Assembly (NCBI RefSeq): GCF_022664395.1
Contig: NZ_JAKRET010000016.1
Coordinates: 1 to 64,000 of the forward strand
Length of the DNA: 64,000 bases
Origin: Sphingomonas lacusdianchii
Lineage (GTDB): Bacteria > Pseudomonadota > Alphaproteobacteria > Sphingomonadales > Sphingomonadaceae
Reading direction: 5' to 3'
Shown: piece after piece, positions 43,340-53,000 of the stretch
Numbering within the stretch: position 1 is the stretch's first letter
Layout: every line of letters begins with the position of its first letter
Program-made: the position numbers and the translations under genes
The notes under the pieces: model-generated
What the model saw: the letters and a program-made list of their open reading frames with translations, nothing else
Told to the model about the DNA's origin: nothing
Databases searched by the model: none

Positions 43340-44632
43340 CTACAACCCATGGCGCGCCATCCGCCGGTACAGTGCGCCGCGGCTCAGCCCGAGTGCTGCC
43401 GCGGCATGGCTGACATTGTGGCGATGTTCGCGCAGTGCCGCTTCGATCACCGCGCGTTCGTTTTCGTCGAGGTCGAAGCGCACCGGCGCATCCGCCGCGA
43501 CGACCGCCACCGGCTCGGGTGCGAGCAGCGCGGTGTCGATCGTGCCGTCGCCGAGCAGGACCGCGCGCTCGATCGCCACCGCCAGTCCGCGCACCTCGTC
43601 GGGCCAGGGGCCGCGCAGGATCCGCGCCTCGGCAGCGGGGGTGAAGGCGGGGACCGCCCGCCCATGCAGCGCCGCCGCCATCCGCAGGAAATGGCGCGCG
43701 AGCAGCAGCGCATCGTCGCCACGTGTGGTGAGTGGCGGCACCGCGATCTCGACCGTGGCGATGCGGCGGGCGAGTGCTGGCAGGATGCCGCTCGCGCTGT
43801 CGGCGATGGCGATGCAGCGCGTGTCGGCGGGCAGCCGCGCCAGCAGCCGCGCCTGCCCGACCTCGCCCAGACGGTCGGGATGGCGGAGTAGGATCGTCGA
43901 CGTGTCGACAATCTGACTCCATGCTGTATCGTCGCGCAGGTCGATGACCGGCATCGCCACCCCGGCATCGGCGGAGGCAGCGTGAAGCGCGGCGGCGGTC
44001 AGGCCGCGTCCCGATCCGGCGGGACCGGTCACCACCACCCCGGCGCGGGTCGGGCCAATGCGCCGGATCAGATCGCGCAAAGTCGCCATCGCCGCACTGT
44101 CGCCCAGCAGCCGCGCCGGTTCGGTCGTCATCGGCTGCGGTGTTGCCGCGACCGGCACCTGCGCGCGTGCGGCGGTGGCGATGCGGGCGAGCAGGTCGGC
44201 ATTGCCCCACGGCTTCATGATGAAATCGCGTGCCCCCGCGCGCATCGCCTCCACCGCGATACGCACGCCGCTATGCGCGGTGATGACGACGATGGCTGCT
44301 GCCGGATCGTCGGACAGGATGCGCGCCAGCAGCTTCAGCCCCTCCGCGCCATCGGTGCGCCCGGCGGCATAGTTCATGTCGAGCAGGATCACGTCGTAGC
44401 GGGCGGCGGCGAGCCGGGAGAGTGCCTCCTCGGGCGTTGCGGCGGCATCGATGCGGTGTCCGCCGAGGCGCACCGCGAGTGCGATCGATTCGGCGATGCT
44501 GGCATTGTCGTCGATCAGCAGCACGTTCAGCCCGCTTGACGGGCCCGGCTCCTGTCCATTTTCGGACAGTGCGTCCGGACATGGACGGTCACTTGTCCGC
44601 CCATCGGATGAATATCGTTCGGTTATAGGCAC
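43340..44632 (-). CDS. NtrC-like response regulator with degenerate AAA domain
   Basis: 430 residues: receiver domain (acid pair D41-D42, phospho-acceptor D85 in VILLDMNY, Lys in IMKPWGN), a shortened AAA-like region with a degenerate Walker A (GPAGSGRG) and no GAFTGA loop, and a C-terminal Fis-type HTH (NVSHAAAALGLSRGALYRR). The missing GAFTGA means it cannot act as a normal sigma-54 activator; it probably works with sigma-70. The first 35 residues are unlike receiver domains, so translation may begin near residue 35-37. Divergent from the efflux operon it probably controls. Confidence 0.85.
   Translation of the reverse strand: MPITERYSSDGRTSDRPCPDALSENGQEPGPSSGLNVLLIDDNASIAESIALAVRLGGHRIDAAATPEEALSRLAAARYDVILLDMNYAAGRTDGAEGLKLLARILSDDPAAAIVVITAHSGVRIAVEAMRAGARDFIMKPWGNADLLARIATAARAQVPVAATPQPMTTEPARLLGDSAAMATLRDLIRRIGPTRAGVVVTGPAGSGRGLTAAALHAASADAGVAMPVIDLRDDTAWSQIVDTSTILLRHPDRLGEVGQARLLARLPADTRCIAIADSASGILPALARRIATVEIAVPPLTTRGDDALLLARHFLRMAAALHGRAVPAFTPAAEARILRGPWPDEVRGLAVAIERAVLLGDGTIDTALLAPEPVAVVAADAPVRFDLDENERAVIEAALREHRHNVSHAAAALGLSRGALYRRMARHGL
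43896..43910. repeat. TGTCGACA repeat inside the response regulator
   Basis: GTCGACGTGTCGACA within the coding region (QIVDTST). Lone intragenic copy. Confidence 0.45.
44552..44569. promoter_or_regulatory. Candidate operator: CTGTCC inverted repeat
   Basis: CTGTCCATTTTCGGACAG, a perfect 6-base inverted repeat with a 6-base spacer. Further TGTCC/GGACA half-sites follow to about 44667 (GTCCGGACATGGAC, CTTGTCCGCC, TGTGTCC), between the regulator and the divergent efflux genes. It fits an operator of the response regulator if the regulator starts at the later codon. Confidence 0.5.
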
Positions 44633-44668
44633 TTAGGATTTTCCGCCCGGATCGGTGACACTGTGTCC

Positions 44669-45970
44669 ATGATGACCGAACCGACACAGGGCGCAAGCAG
44701 CACGACGACCGGGCAGGGGACGGCCCCCGGTGCCGCCATGGACCGCCGCGTGGAGCGCTCCCGCGCCCGCTGGTGGCGGCGGCGTCCGCTGTGGATCGCG
44801 GTGACGCTGGTGTTGGCGGCGGTCGCGCTGTGGCGCTTCCTGCCCGCCGCCGGATCGACCGATATCGATGCCGACCGGATCGAGACCGGCGAAGTGACCC
44901 GCGCCGCGTTCGACGATTACCTGCCGGTGCGTGGGGTCGTAGCACCCCGGCTGACCACGCTGGTCGGGGTGCTGTCAGGCGGGCAGGTCGAGACCTTGCT
45001 GGTGCAGGACGGGGCGATGGTCGCCGCCGGACAGCCGCTGGCGAGGCTCGCCAATCCCGAACTGCGCCTCGAGGTGCTGACCCGCGAGGCGGCGATCGCC
45101 AGCCAGTTGGGCGCGGTCGCGGGTGAGGGGCTGGGGATCGAGCGCAGCCGGCTCGACCGGTCGGCGCAGGTGGCACAGGCCGAATACGACCTCATCAAGG
45201 CGCGCCGCGACCTCGCCATCCGCCAGCAGCTGTTCGACAAGGGCATCGTGTCCGAAGCGGGCGTCGCCGGCTATCGCGCCGAGGCCGACTATCAGGCCCG
45301 CCGCCTCGCGCAGCTGCGCGCTGGCAGCAGCACCGAGGCGCGGATCACCGCGACGCAAGGGGCGCGGCTTGCCGATACGCAGGCGCGGCTCGCCGGCAAT
45401 CTCGCGGCGGTGCGCGGCGGCCTGTCGGCGCTGACCATCCGCGCCCCCGCCGCCGGGCGGCTGACCAACTTCACGCTGCAGCCCGGCCAGACGCTGAAGC
45501 CCGGCGATCCCGCAGGACAGGTCGACAGCGAGGGATCGTGGAAGCTGGAGGCCGATGTCGACGAATTCTATCTCGGCCGCGTTGCGGTGGGGCAGAAGGC
45601 ACGGGCCGATGGCGCGACGCTGACCGTGTCGAAAGTCCTGCCGGCGGTGAAGGACGGGCGGTTTCGGGTCGAGCTTACCTTCGACAACGCGCCGGCCAAG
45701 CTTAACCGCGGCCAGACCATCGATATCCGCATCACGCTGGGCGCCGCGTCCAAGGCGGTGGTCGCTCCGGTCGGTGGATGGCTGGCGGCGGAAAATGGCG
45801 CCTTTGCCTTCGTCCTCGATAGCGACGGCACCCATGCCACGCGCCGCGCGGTCCGGATCGGCCGCCGCAATCCGGAAGTGGTCGAGATCCTATCGGGACT
45901 GAATCCCGGCGACCGCATCGTCACCAGCAATCTGTCGACCGTGAAGGGCGACACCATCAACATACACTAA
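44669..45970 (+). CDS. HlyD/MacA-family periplasmic adaptor
   Basis: 433 residues from ATG 44669 (ATG 44672 also possible). Cytoplasmic N-terminus, membrane helix (about residues 40-58), then the lipoyl half-motif GVLSGGQVETLLVQDG, a coiled-coil hairpin (about 130-260), the second lipoyl half and beta-barrel domain (LQPGQTLKPGDPAGQVD, LSGLNPGDRIVTSN). It bridges the inner-membrane permease to an outer-membrane channel. First gene of the operon with the MacB-type ATPase and permease. Confidence 0.87.
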   Translation: MMTEPTQGASSTTTGQGTAPGAAMDRRVERSRARWWRRRPLWIAVTLVLAAVALWRFLPAAGSTDIDADRIETGEVTRAAFDDYLPVRGVVAPRLTTLVGVLSGGQVETLLVQDGAMVAAGQPLARLANPELRLEVLTREAAIASQLGAVAGEGLGIERSRLDRSAQVAQAEYDLIKARRDLAIRQQLFDKGIVSEAGVAGYRAEADYQARRLAQLRAGSSTEARITATQGARLADTQARLAGNLAAVRGGLSALTIRAPAAGRLTNFTLQPGQTLKPGDPAGQVDSEGSWKLEADVDEFYLGRVAVGQKARADGATLTVSKVLPAVKDGRFRVELTFDNAPAKLNRGQTIDIRITLGAASKAVVAPVGGWLAAENGAFAFVLDSDGTHATRRAVRIGRRNPEVVEILSGLNPGDRIVTSNLSTVKGDTINIH

Positions 45971-45980
45971 GGGGGGACCG

Positions 45981-46658
45981 ATGATCCGTCTCGAGAATAT
46001 CCAGCGCCGCTATGTCTCCGACGAGGTCGAGACGACCGCGCTGGCCGACATCAACCTTCATGTCGAAGCGGGCGAGTTCGTCGCGATCATGGGCCCGTCG
46101 GGCTGCGGCAAGTCGACCTTGCTCAATACGCTCGGCACCGTTGATCGCCCGACCGGCGGCAAATATCTGTTCGGTGAGCGCGATCTTGCCGCGCTCGATG
46201 AAAAGGACCTCGCGAAATTTCGGGGATGGACGCTCGGCTTCGTGTTCCAGAGCTTCAACCTGATCGACGAACTGACGATCGAGGAAAATGTCGCGCTCGG
46301 CCTCGCCTATCGCAGCGATGCGGGTGACCGGAAGGGGCGGGTGGCCGCCGCCATGGACAAGGTCGGCATCGCGCATCGCGCCCGCCATTTCCCGCACCAG
46401 CTCTCGGGCGGGCAGCAGCAGCGCGCGGCCATCGCCCGCGCGATCGTCGGCGATCCGAAACTGATCCTGGCGGATGAACCGACCGGCAATCTCGACACCG
46501 CCAATGGCGAGCAGGTGATGAACATCCTGGGCGCACTCAACGATGACGGCGCGACCATCGTGATGGTCACCCACTCGCCCGCCCATGCCGATATGGCCAG
46601 GCGCCGCATCGACATGCTCGACGGGCGCATCGTCGCCAGCGCGATGCGGGCGATGTGA
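45981..46658 (+). CDS. MacB-like ABC transporter ATPase subunit
   Basis: 225 residues. Walker A MGPSGCGKSTLLN (K44), Q-loop FVFQSFNLIDEL, signature LSGGQQQRAAIARAIVGDP, Walker B ILADEPTGNLD, H-loop MVTHSPAHAD. Typical of MacB/LolD-type ATPases. It powers the FtsX-type permease at 47593. Ten bases after the adaptor gene. Substrate unknown (antibiotics, peptides or lipoproteins are known for the family). Confidence 0.93.
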   Translation: MIRLENIQRRYVSDEVETTALADINLHVEAGEFVAIMGPSGCGKSTLLNTLGTVDRPTGGKYLFGERDLAALDEKDLAKFRGWTLGFVFQSFNLIDELTIEENVALGLAYRSDAGDRKGRVAAAMDKVGIAHRARHFPHQLSGGQQQRAAIARAIVGDPKLILADEPTGNLDTANGEQVMNILGALNDDGATIVMVTHSPAHADMARRRIDMLDGRIVASAMRAM

Positions 46659-46685
46659 TGCGGCCAGGCCGACCCCTGTTCCTGC

Positions 46686-46770
46686 GGACCCCCGCGCAGG
46701 CGGGGGTCCAGGGCCACACCAACCAACCTTCACGTTTGCTGCTCTGGATCCCCGCCTGTGCGGGGATACG
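46686..46770. repeat. REP-like inverted element, copy 3
   Basis: GACCCCCGCGCAGGCGGGGG and the inverted GATCCCCGCCTGTGCGGGGA, about 37 bases apart, between the ATPase and DUF2807 genes. Related to the elements at 30.1 and 43.2 kb. Confidence 0.7.
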
Positions 46771-46825
46771 GCCCCGGGCCGGTGGCGGCGCATTACCCCT
46801 TTCCTCCCGACCGGAGACCTGCCCC

Positions 46826-47575
46826 ATGAAACCGCTCCTCACCCTCGCGCTGCTTGCCTCCGCCGTGCCGACCCCGGCGCTGGCACAGGAGACGCGCAGC
46901 TTCGCCGCCGCCGGGTTCGACCGCATCGACGTGCGCGGCTGCGACCATGTCGCCATCACCTTCGGCGCAGGCTTCGCCGTCCGAGCGCAGGGCCAGGCGG
47001 GGTCGCTGGCGGCGATCGGCGTCGCGGTGCGTGGCCGGGTGCTGACGCTGCTGCGTGCCAAGAGCAGCTGTGACAGCCGCCAGAACAAGCCCGCCGCGAA
47101 CATCACCATCACCCTGCCGCGCCTTGCGGCGGTGCAAGCCAGCGGCACCGGATCGGTCCGCATCGCCGCGTTCGATACGCCGTCGTTCGAGGCGCGGATG
47201 AGTGGTACCGGCGCCCTCGCCATCGACGGCCTGCGCGCCACCCGCGCGACGATCGATGTATCGGGCACCAGCACCGCAACGCTGCGCGGGGTGCGGGCGT
47301 CGCGGCTGTCGCTGGACCTTAGCGGCACCGGTCGCATCGTCGCCGATGGCCGCACCGACGCGCTGGCGATCGACGCCAGTGGGACTGGACATGTCGACAC
47401 CTCGACACTTACCACCGCCGCATTGTCGGTCGATGCCAGCGGCACCGGATCGGTCCGCGCGCAGGTGAACGGCCCGGCGGGGATCGACGCCAGCGGCATC
47501 ACCCGCGTGACCGTCACCGGTCGCCCGCAATGCGCGGTGTCGAAGAGCGGCATGGCCCGCGTCACCTGCGGCTGA
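46826..47575 (+). CDS. DUF2807-family secreted protein
   Basis: 249 residues: signal peptide ending PTPALAQ, then repeated beta-strand units SGTG (SGTGSVRIAA, SGTGALAIDG, SGTSTATLRG, SGTGRIVADG, ASGTGHVDTS) typical of the GIN/DUF2807 beta-helix family. Probably periplasmic or outer-membrane associated. It is embedded in the efflux operon between ATPase and permease, an unusual insertion; it might help gather substrate or was co-transferred. Role unknown. Confidence 0.8.
   Translation: MKPLLTLALLASAVPTPALAQETRSFAAAGFDRIDVRGCDHVAITFGAGFAVRAQGQAGSLAAIGVAVRGRVLTLLRAKSSCDSRQNKPAANITITLPRLAAVQASGTGSVRIAAFDTPSFEARMSGTGALAIDGLRATRATIDVSGTSTATLRGVRASRLSLDLSGTGRIVADGRTDALAIDASGTGHVDTSTLTTAALSVDASGTGSVRAQVNGPAGIDASGITRVTVTGRPQCAVSKSGMARVTCG
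47387..47407. repeat. TGTCGACA repeat inside the DUF2807 gene
   Basis: GGACATGTCGACACCTCGAC (20 bases shown) within the coding region (GHVDTST). Most distal copy on the right. Confidence 0.5.
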
Positions 47576-47592
47576 TCGGAGAGGGGGGAGCC

Positions 47593-50022
47593 ATGAACCG
47601 TTTCACGCTGCTGTCGCTTTATCGCTCGCTTGTGCGCCACAAGCTGTATGCCGCGCTCAACATCGGTGGGTTGGCGGTCGGGATCGCGGTGTTCCTGATC
47701 CTCGGCCTCTATGTCCGGTTCGAGACCAGCTACGAGAAAGGGCTGCCCGATCACGACAAGACCTATGTCGTGCAGACGACCTGGACGCTGGCCAACAGCC
47801 CGATCAACGGTACCTTCGCATGGACGATGGGCGGGCTGCTCGACCAGATGCGCGAAGATTTTCCGGGCGTCGTCGGCACGCGGATCAATGGCGGCGGCAA
47901 TGCCGGATCGATCCTGGCGGGTGGACGCGCGACGCCAGTGGATGCGGCGCAGGTTGACGCCAATTTCTTTCAAATATTCCGGTTACCGCTGGTTGCCGGC
48001 GACGCTGCGACCGCACTGGCGCAGCCGGGCAATGCCGCGATCGACGAACAGACCGCGCACGCCTATTTCGGCAACCGCGATCCGATCGGGCAGACGCTGG
48101 TCCTGTCGATGGATAAGGTGCGGACGTATCGTGTGGCGGCGGTATTCCGCGACCTGCCCAAGAATACCGATTTGAAGCTGTCGGTACTGGTGCCGCTCAC
48201 CCGCGAGATGGGAACCGAAAACTGGTATCATTGGGGCAGCACGAACCTGCAGACCTACCTACGCTTCGATACGCCCGCCGCCGCGCGCGCGTTCGAAGGC
48301 AAGCTGACCGCGTTCGTCGACCGGCGCGGCAAGGAACTGGCCGATGTCGGTGAAAAACCGTCGTCGGTGCAGCAACTGAGCCTGTTGCCGCTTGCCGACC
48401 TGCATCTCGAACCGCAGGGGAACGACAGCAGCAGCGCCAAGACGACCGTTGTCACGTTGGGGCTGGTCGGCGTGCTGACGCTGCTGATCGCGGTAGTCAA
48501 TTACATTAACCTCGCCACCGCCCGCGCAGGGCTTCGCGCGCGCGAAGTGGCGATGCGCAAGGTGTTGGGCGCCGATCGCGGTACGCTGGTCCGCCAGTTT
48601 CTGGGCGAAGCGGTGCTAACTGTCGCCATTGCCGCGCTGGGCGGACTGATCCTTGCTGAGCTGGGACTGCCGCTAGTCAATGCCGCAGGCGGACTGTCGC
48701 TGACCCTGCCATATGAGGTCGTGGTACCGGCGCTGGTAATGCTGACGGCAGTCGTCGGCGTACTGGCGGGGGTCTATCCTGCCATCCTGCTGTCGCGCTT
48801 TCCGGCTGCGTCGGTGCTGGCATCGGCGCGGTCGCCGGGCGGCGGGCGGGCGGGTACGCGCATTCGCGAACTGCTGGTGATCGGGCAGTTCGGCCTCGCC
48901 ATCGCCTTCATGATCGGCACCGCTGTGCTGGTCGCGCAGACCCGCCATGTCCGCGCGACCGATGTCGGTTTTCAGCGTGAAGCGCTGATCGTGCTGCAAT
49001 CGACCGCGGATTCGGCGGTGCCGAAGGATCGCCTGCCCTCGATCCTGACCTCGCTCCGCGCATTGCCGCAGGTCAAGGACGTGACGGTGTCAAATGCGGC
49101 CGCCGGGGGCAGCGGCGATTACAACAGCGACAATGTGCCGCTGCCCGGTGTCGCCGGACCGGGACCGTCACTCAAATGGGAACTGGTCAGCCCGCGCTTC
49201 TTCGAAACCCATGGTACGCGGCTGTTGGCCGGGCGCTGGTTCGGTGATGCCTATGGCAAGGACGATGTGTATTCGCTGGATCAGTCGAAGGGGTTCAATA
49301 TCGTCATCAATCGCCGCGCGCTCTCGACGCTGGGCTTCGCTAGTCCCGAGGCCGCGATCGGCAAGACGGTCGGCGGCGATCGCCCGCGGACCATTGTCGG
49401 CGTGGTTGAAAACATGCGTTTCGACACCCCGCGCAAGGCGCTGCCGCCAACCTATTACCTCTATTACCGCCTGCCCGAGAAGATCGGCACCTCGGTCACG
49501 ACGATCCGGACGACCGGCGATCCGCGCAGCGCAATGCGGGCGGTGCAGGCGCTGTGGCAGCGGATGATGCCGCAGGTGCCGTTCAACGCCAAGACCGCCG
49601 ATGAACGCCTCGCCGACTTCTACGAAGCCGACGACCGTGCCACGCGGCTGTTCGGGATTGGGGCGGGGCTTGCCGTGCTGATCGGCTGCGTCGGGCTATG
49701 GGGCCTTGCCTCGTTCAACACGCAGCGCCGGGTGAAGGAGATCGGCATCCGCAAGACGCTGGGCGCGTCGTCGCTCGATATCGTCAAGCTGCTGGTCGGG
49801 CAGTTCCTGCGCCCCGTCCTGATCGCGAACCTCGTCGCATGGCCGCTCGCCTTCTTCGCGATGCGGACGTGGCTGGCAGGGTTCGAGGACGCGATCCCGC
49901 TGTCGCCACTGTTCTTCGCCGGCGCGACTGCGGTGGCGCTGCTGGTCGCGGTGCTGACCGTGCTCGGCCAGTCGCTCCGCGCAAGCCGCGCCGCCCCGGC
50001 CTGGGCCTTGCGGCACGATTGA
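47593..50022 (+). CDS. MacB/FtsX-type ABC permease, large form
   Basis: 809 residues, ATG preceded by GGGGGGAG. Two MacB periplasmic-core/FtsX units: membrane segments near residues 22-42 and a group around 285-430, then a second periplasmic domain and a final group near 690-800 (LFGIGAGLAVLIGCVGLWGL, KEIGIRKTLGASSLDIVKLL). Typical of the roughly 800-residue permeases that pair with a MacB-like ATPase and an HlyD adaptor. Exports an unknown substrate by mechanotransmission. Followed by a strong hairpin terminator. Confidence 0.9.
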   Translation: MNRFTLLSLYRSLVRHKLYAALNIGGLAVGIAVFLILGLYVRFETSYEKGLPDHDKTYVVQTTWTLANSPINGTFAWTMGGLLDQMREDFPGVVGTRINGGGNAGSILAGGRATPVDAAQVDANFFQIFRLPLVAGDAATALAQPGNAAIDEQTAHAYFGNRDPIGQTLVLSMDKVRTYRVAAVFRDLPKNTDLKLSVLVPLTREMGTENWYHWGSTNLQTYLRFDTPAAARAFEGKLTAFVDRRGKELADVGEKPSSVQQLSLLPLADLHLEPQGNDSSSAKTTVVTLGLVGVLTLLIAVVNYINLATARAGLRAREVAMRKVLGADRGTLVRQFLGEAVLTVAIAALGGLILAELGLPLVNAAGGLSLTLPYEVVVPALVMLTAVVGVLAGVYPAILLSRFPAASVLASARSPGGGRAGTRIRELLVIGQFGLAIAFMIGTAVLVAQTRHVRATDVGFQREALIVLQSTADSAVPKDRLPSILTSLRALPQVKDVTVSNAAAGGSGDYNSDNVPLPGVAGPGPSLKWELVSPRFFETHGTRLLAGRWFGDAYGKDDVYSLDQSKGFNIVINRRALSTLGFASPEAAIGKTVGGDRPRTIVGVVENMRFDTPRKALPPTYYLYYRLPEKIGTSVTTIRTTGDPRSAMRAVQALWQRMMPQVPFNAKTADERLADFYEADDRATRLFGIGAGLAVLIGCVGLWGLASFNTQRRVKEIGIRKTLGASSLDIVKLLVGQFLRPVLIANLVAWPLAFFAMRTWLAGFEDAIPLSPLFFAGATAVALLVAVLTVLGQSLRASRAAPAWALRHD

Positions 50023-50029
50023 GGAAGTG

Positions 50030-50057
50030 GGCTCCGACCTTGCGCGAGGTCGGAGCC
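50030..50057. terminator. Bidirectional hairpin terminator
   Basis: Perfect 11-base stem GGCTCCGACCT / AGGTCGGAGCC with loop TGCGCG, placed between two convergent genes. No long T-tract follows, but placement and stem strength argue for termination in both directions. Confidence 0.75.
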
Positions 50058-50065
50058 GGTCCGGT

Positions 50066-53000
50066 TCAGAAGCGCAGCCGTACGCCGGTGCTGATCGTCT
50101 CCTGATGATCGTCTCGCCCGGTCTGTGCCGAGGCGGAGGCGAAGATGTCGAGGCCGCTAGGCAGGCGATAGGCGACACCGCCGGCTGCGGTGCCGACCAG
50201 TTCGGTACGGCCTGCGCCGACTGCGACCAGCCCCAGGTCGTTGCCGGCATAGCCCGCCAATGCCGTCGCCCGCTGCCCTTCGAGTTGATAGCGGGCGCCG
50301 AGCGACACGAACGGCCGGAACGGCGCGTCCGAGGCATCGCTGCGTGCCAGCGTCAGCCCGGCATCGGCAAAGCCCGATACGTGCCGGTCCGCCGCAACGG
50401 TCAGGGCGAACGGGCTGGCCCCGGTTTCGCGCAACCCCTCACGCGAGGTACGGATGTACGTCACGCCGAACCGCGGGCGGAGCGACCAGCCATCCCCGAC
50501 GTCGATGCCATAGGATGCGGCGACGTCGCTGGCCCAGCTATGCAGGTCGTAGCTGCCGGTCCCATTACGCCCGGTCGGCAGTGCCCGCACCGTATCCGCC
50601 GTGCCGCCATCGTACAGCAGCGAGGCGCTGAAGCCCCACCCGCTGTCGGTGCCGTAGCGACCATGGACACCGGCGACGACGCCATCGGCCCGCGTGCGCG
50701 CACCCAGCGCGCTGATCTGCTGCCGACCGTTCAGATACCCCGCGAACGCGCCGATCATCCAGCTGCGGTCGCCATAGCCGACGCCACCGAGGAAGCCGTA
50801 GCTTTGCGCGTGTGCAGCGTTGCTACCCTCTGCGGCATCGCCCTGCAGCGTGTGCCATTGGCCGATCGTCTGCGCGAAGGTGAACGCACCGGCATCCTGC
50901 CGGTCGGTTGCAAAGGCGTTGCCGCGTGCGACTTGGGTCAGCGACAGCGCATGGTCGACACCCAGCTGCGTTGCCGAGGCATAGGCCTCCGGCGTCAGCT
51001 GTGCGAAGCCACGCGCATTCGATGCTCCCGACGTTTCGACCAGTGCCGGCAGGCTGTCGAACAGCGTGCTGGTCGCTGGCTGCACCGCCAGCGTGGCGTT
51101 CGCATAGGTGATGCTGCGCGCCACCTGCGGCGAGAAGCGCGCGTCGGTCAGGAACTGGCCGAGCAGCTGGATGCGGTCGCTGCGCTGGACGATCACGCCG
51201 AACAGGCTCGACGGCTTGTTGACGGTCGTGAACCCGCCGGTGATCCCGCCGCTGGCGGTGATGAGATCGTAGCTGGTGCCAGCGCGGAGCGTGCCCACCG
51301 GCACGATCTGCAACGTCGCACCGCTGGCGATCGAGAGCGCACCATTGACAACCAGCTTGTCGGAGACGGTCGGGGTCAGTTCGAACACCGACAGCGAACC
51401 GCTAGCCAGCGCGACATTGCCGTTGACGGTCATCGCGCCCGGTGACGCACCGGGACTGAGCGTGCCTGCGACATTGACGTTGCCGTTGACGGTGCCGGCC
51501 GAACCGAAGGTCGCACCCGTGCCGACGTCGATACGGTTTGCGGCGATCGTCGAATTGGCAAGTCCAACCAGACGCCCGCCGGTCAGCGCTGCGTTGCCGA
51601 GTGCCGCATTGCCCGAGACGGTCGCATAGCCGCCGGTCATCCCGAACGTCTCGACATTGCTGACGTTCGTGAACGCGACCGGCGCACTGGCGCTGCCGCC
51701 CGATACCGTGATCGTGTCGCTGCCCGCGCCGCCATCGACCGTGCCGGCAAAGCCGCCGGCGATCGTCAGCCGTTCGTTGCCACCGGCGAAGCGTATGGTG
51801 CCGGTGGTCAGCGACGCGCCGCTGGCGATCGTCAGGTCGGTACCTGCGGTCACCTGTCCATAGCTTTGCGCGCCGGTCAGGGTCAGCATGCCGGTGCCAG
51901 TGCTCGCCAGCGTCTCGAAGCCGGTCAGCGCGGCGGCGTCGAGCGTGCGTGTTCCGGCCAGCGTGATGGTGGCGACGTCATCCCCTGCGCCCCCTGCGAC
52001 GGTGCCGTTGAGCATGCCGCCGGGAGCAAGGCTGAAGCTGTCATTGCCAGCGCCCAGATCGAGCGTGCCGTTGATCGTGCCGCCACTGGTGAGCGCCACC
52101 GTCTGCGCGCTATCGCCCAACGTCGTCAGATCGCCGGCCATGCCGAGCGTCCCGCCGATGTTCAGCGTGGTACCGGTGAGCGCAATCGTTTCGAACCCGC
52201 TGGCGCTTCCCGCCAGCGTGATCGGTGCGTTGGTCGAGAAGCGCAGCGTGTCATTACCCGCCCCGCCGGTATAGGTGCCGTTGGCGATCACGGTACCCAG
52301 CATCAGCATGTCGTCGCCACCGCCCAGTGCAGCGCGGCCGATATCGCCATCGACCCGCAGCATTTCGGCCGCGTCGCTGCCGGTGATGGTGCCGACGGCG
52401 TTGCCGTTCAGCGCGAGCGTGAGGCCTGTGCCGGACAGGGCGATGCTGTCGAAGCTCTGGTCGAGGGTCAGCGCCAGCGTGCCGTTGCCGGCGACCGCGA
52501 GTTGCTCGAAGCCGCTGCGCATGCCGATCCCGCTGCGGTCGCCCGACAGGGCGACGCGGTACAGGTCGACCCCCGTACCGCCATCGACGCCACCGACGAC
52601 GCTGCTGCCCGCGCGATCGACGAAGATATCGTTGCCAGCACCCAGTGCCACCGCACCGTTGATCGTCCCCGCATTGTCGACGGTTTCCGCCGCATCGCTG
52701 CCGGTGATCGTGACCGGACCGGTGCTGCTGAGCGTTTGGCCCGCACCGACCGCCAAGGTGCCGCCGCTGACGTCGAGCGTCGTGGTCTGGAACGCGCCGA
52801 CATAATCGACCGTGCCGCTGCCGATCTGGCTGAAGCGTTCGAAATTGACGAACTGGCTGGCGCGGACGGTACCGCCCCCGGCCGCATCGACGATCAGGCT
52901 GTCGGTGCCGATCCCGCCATCGACGGTAACGGTCAGCACGGCCGAGGCACGATGGAGGAAGGTGTCGTCACCCTCGCCGAGGAAGACGTCGCCCTGAAGC

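Noticed and set aside
42345..44210. A 621-codon minus-strand frame spanning kinase and regulator genes
   Set aside because: Low-complexity Arg/Ala/Gly product in another frame; the kinase and regulator frames carry the motifs.
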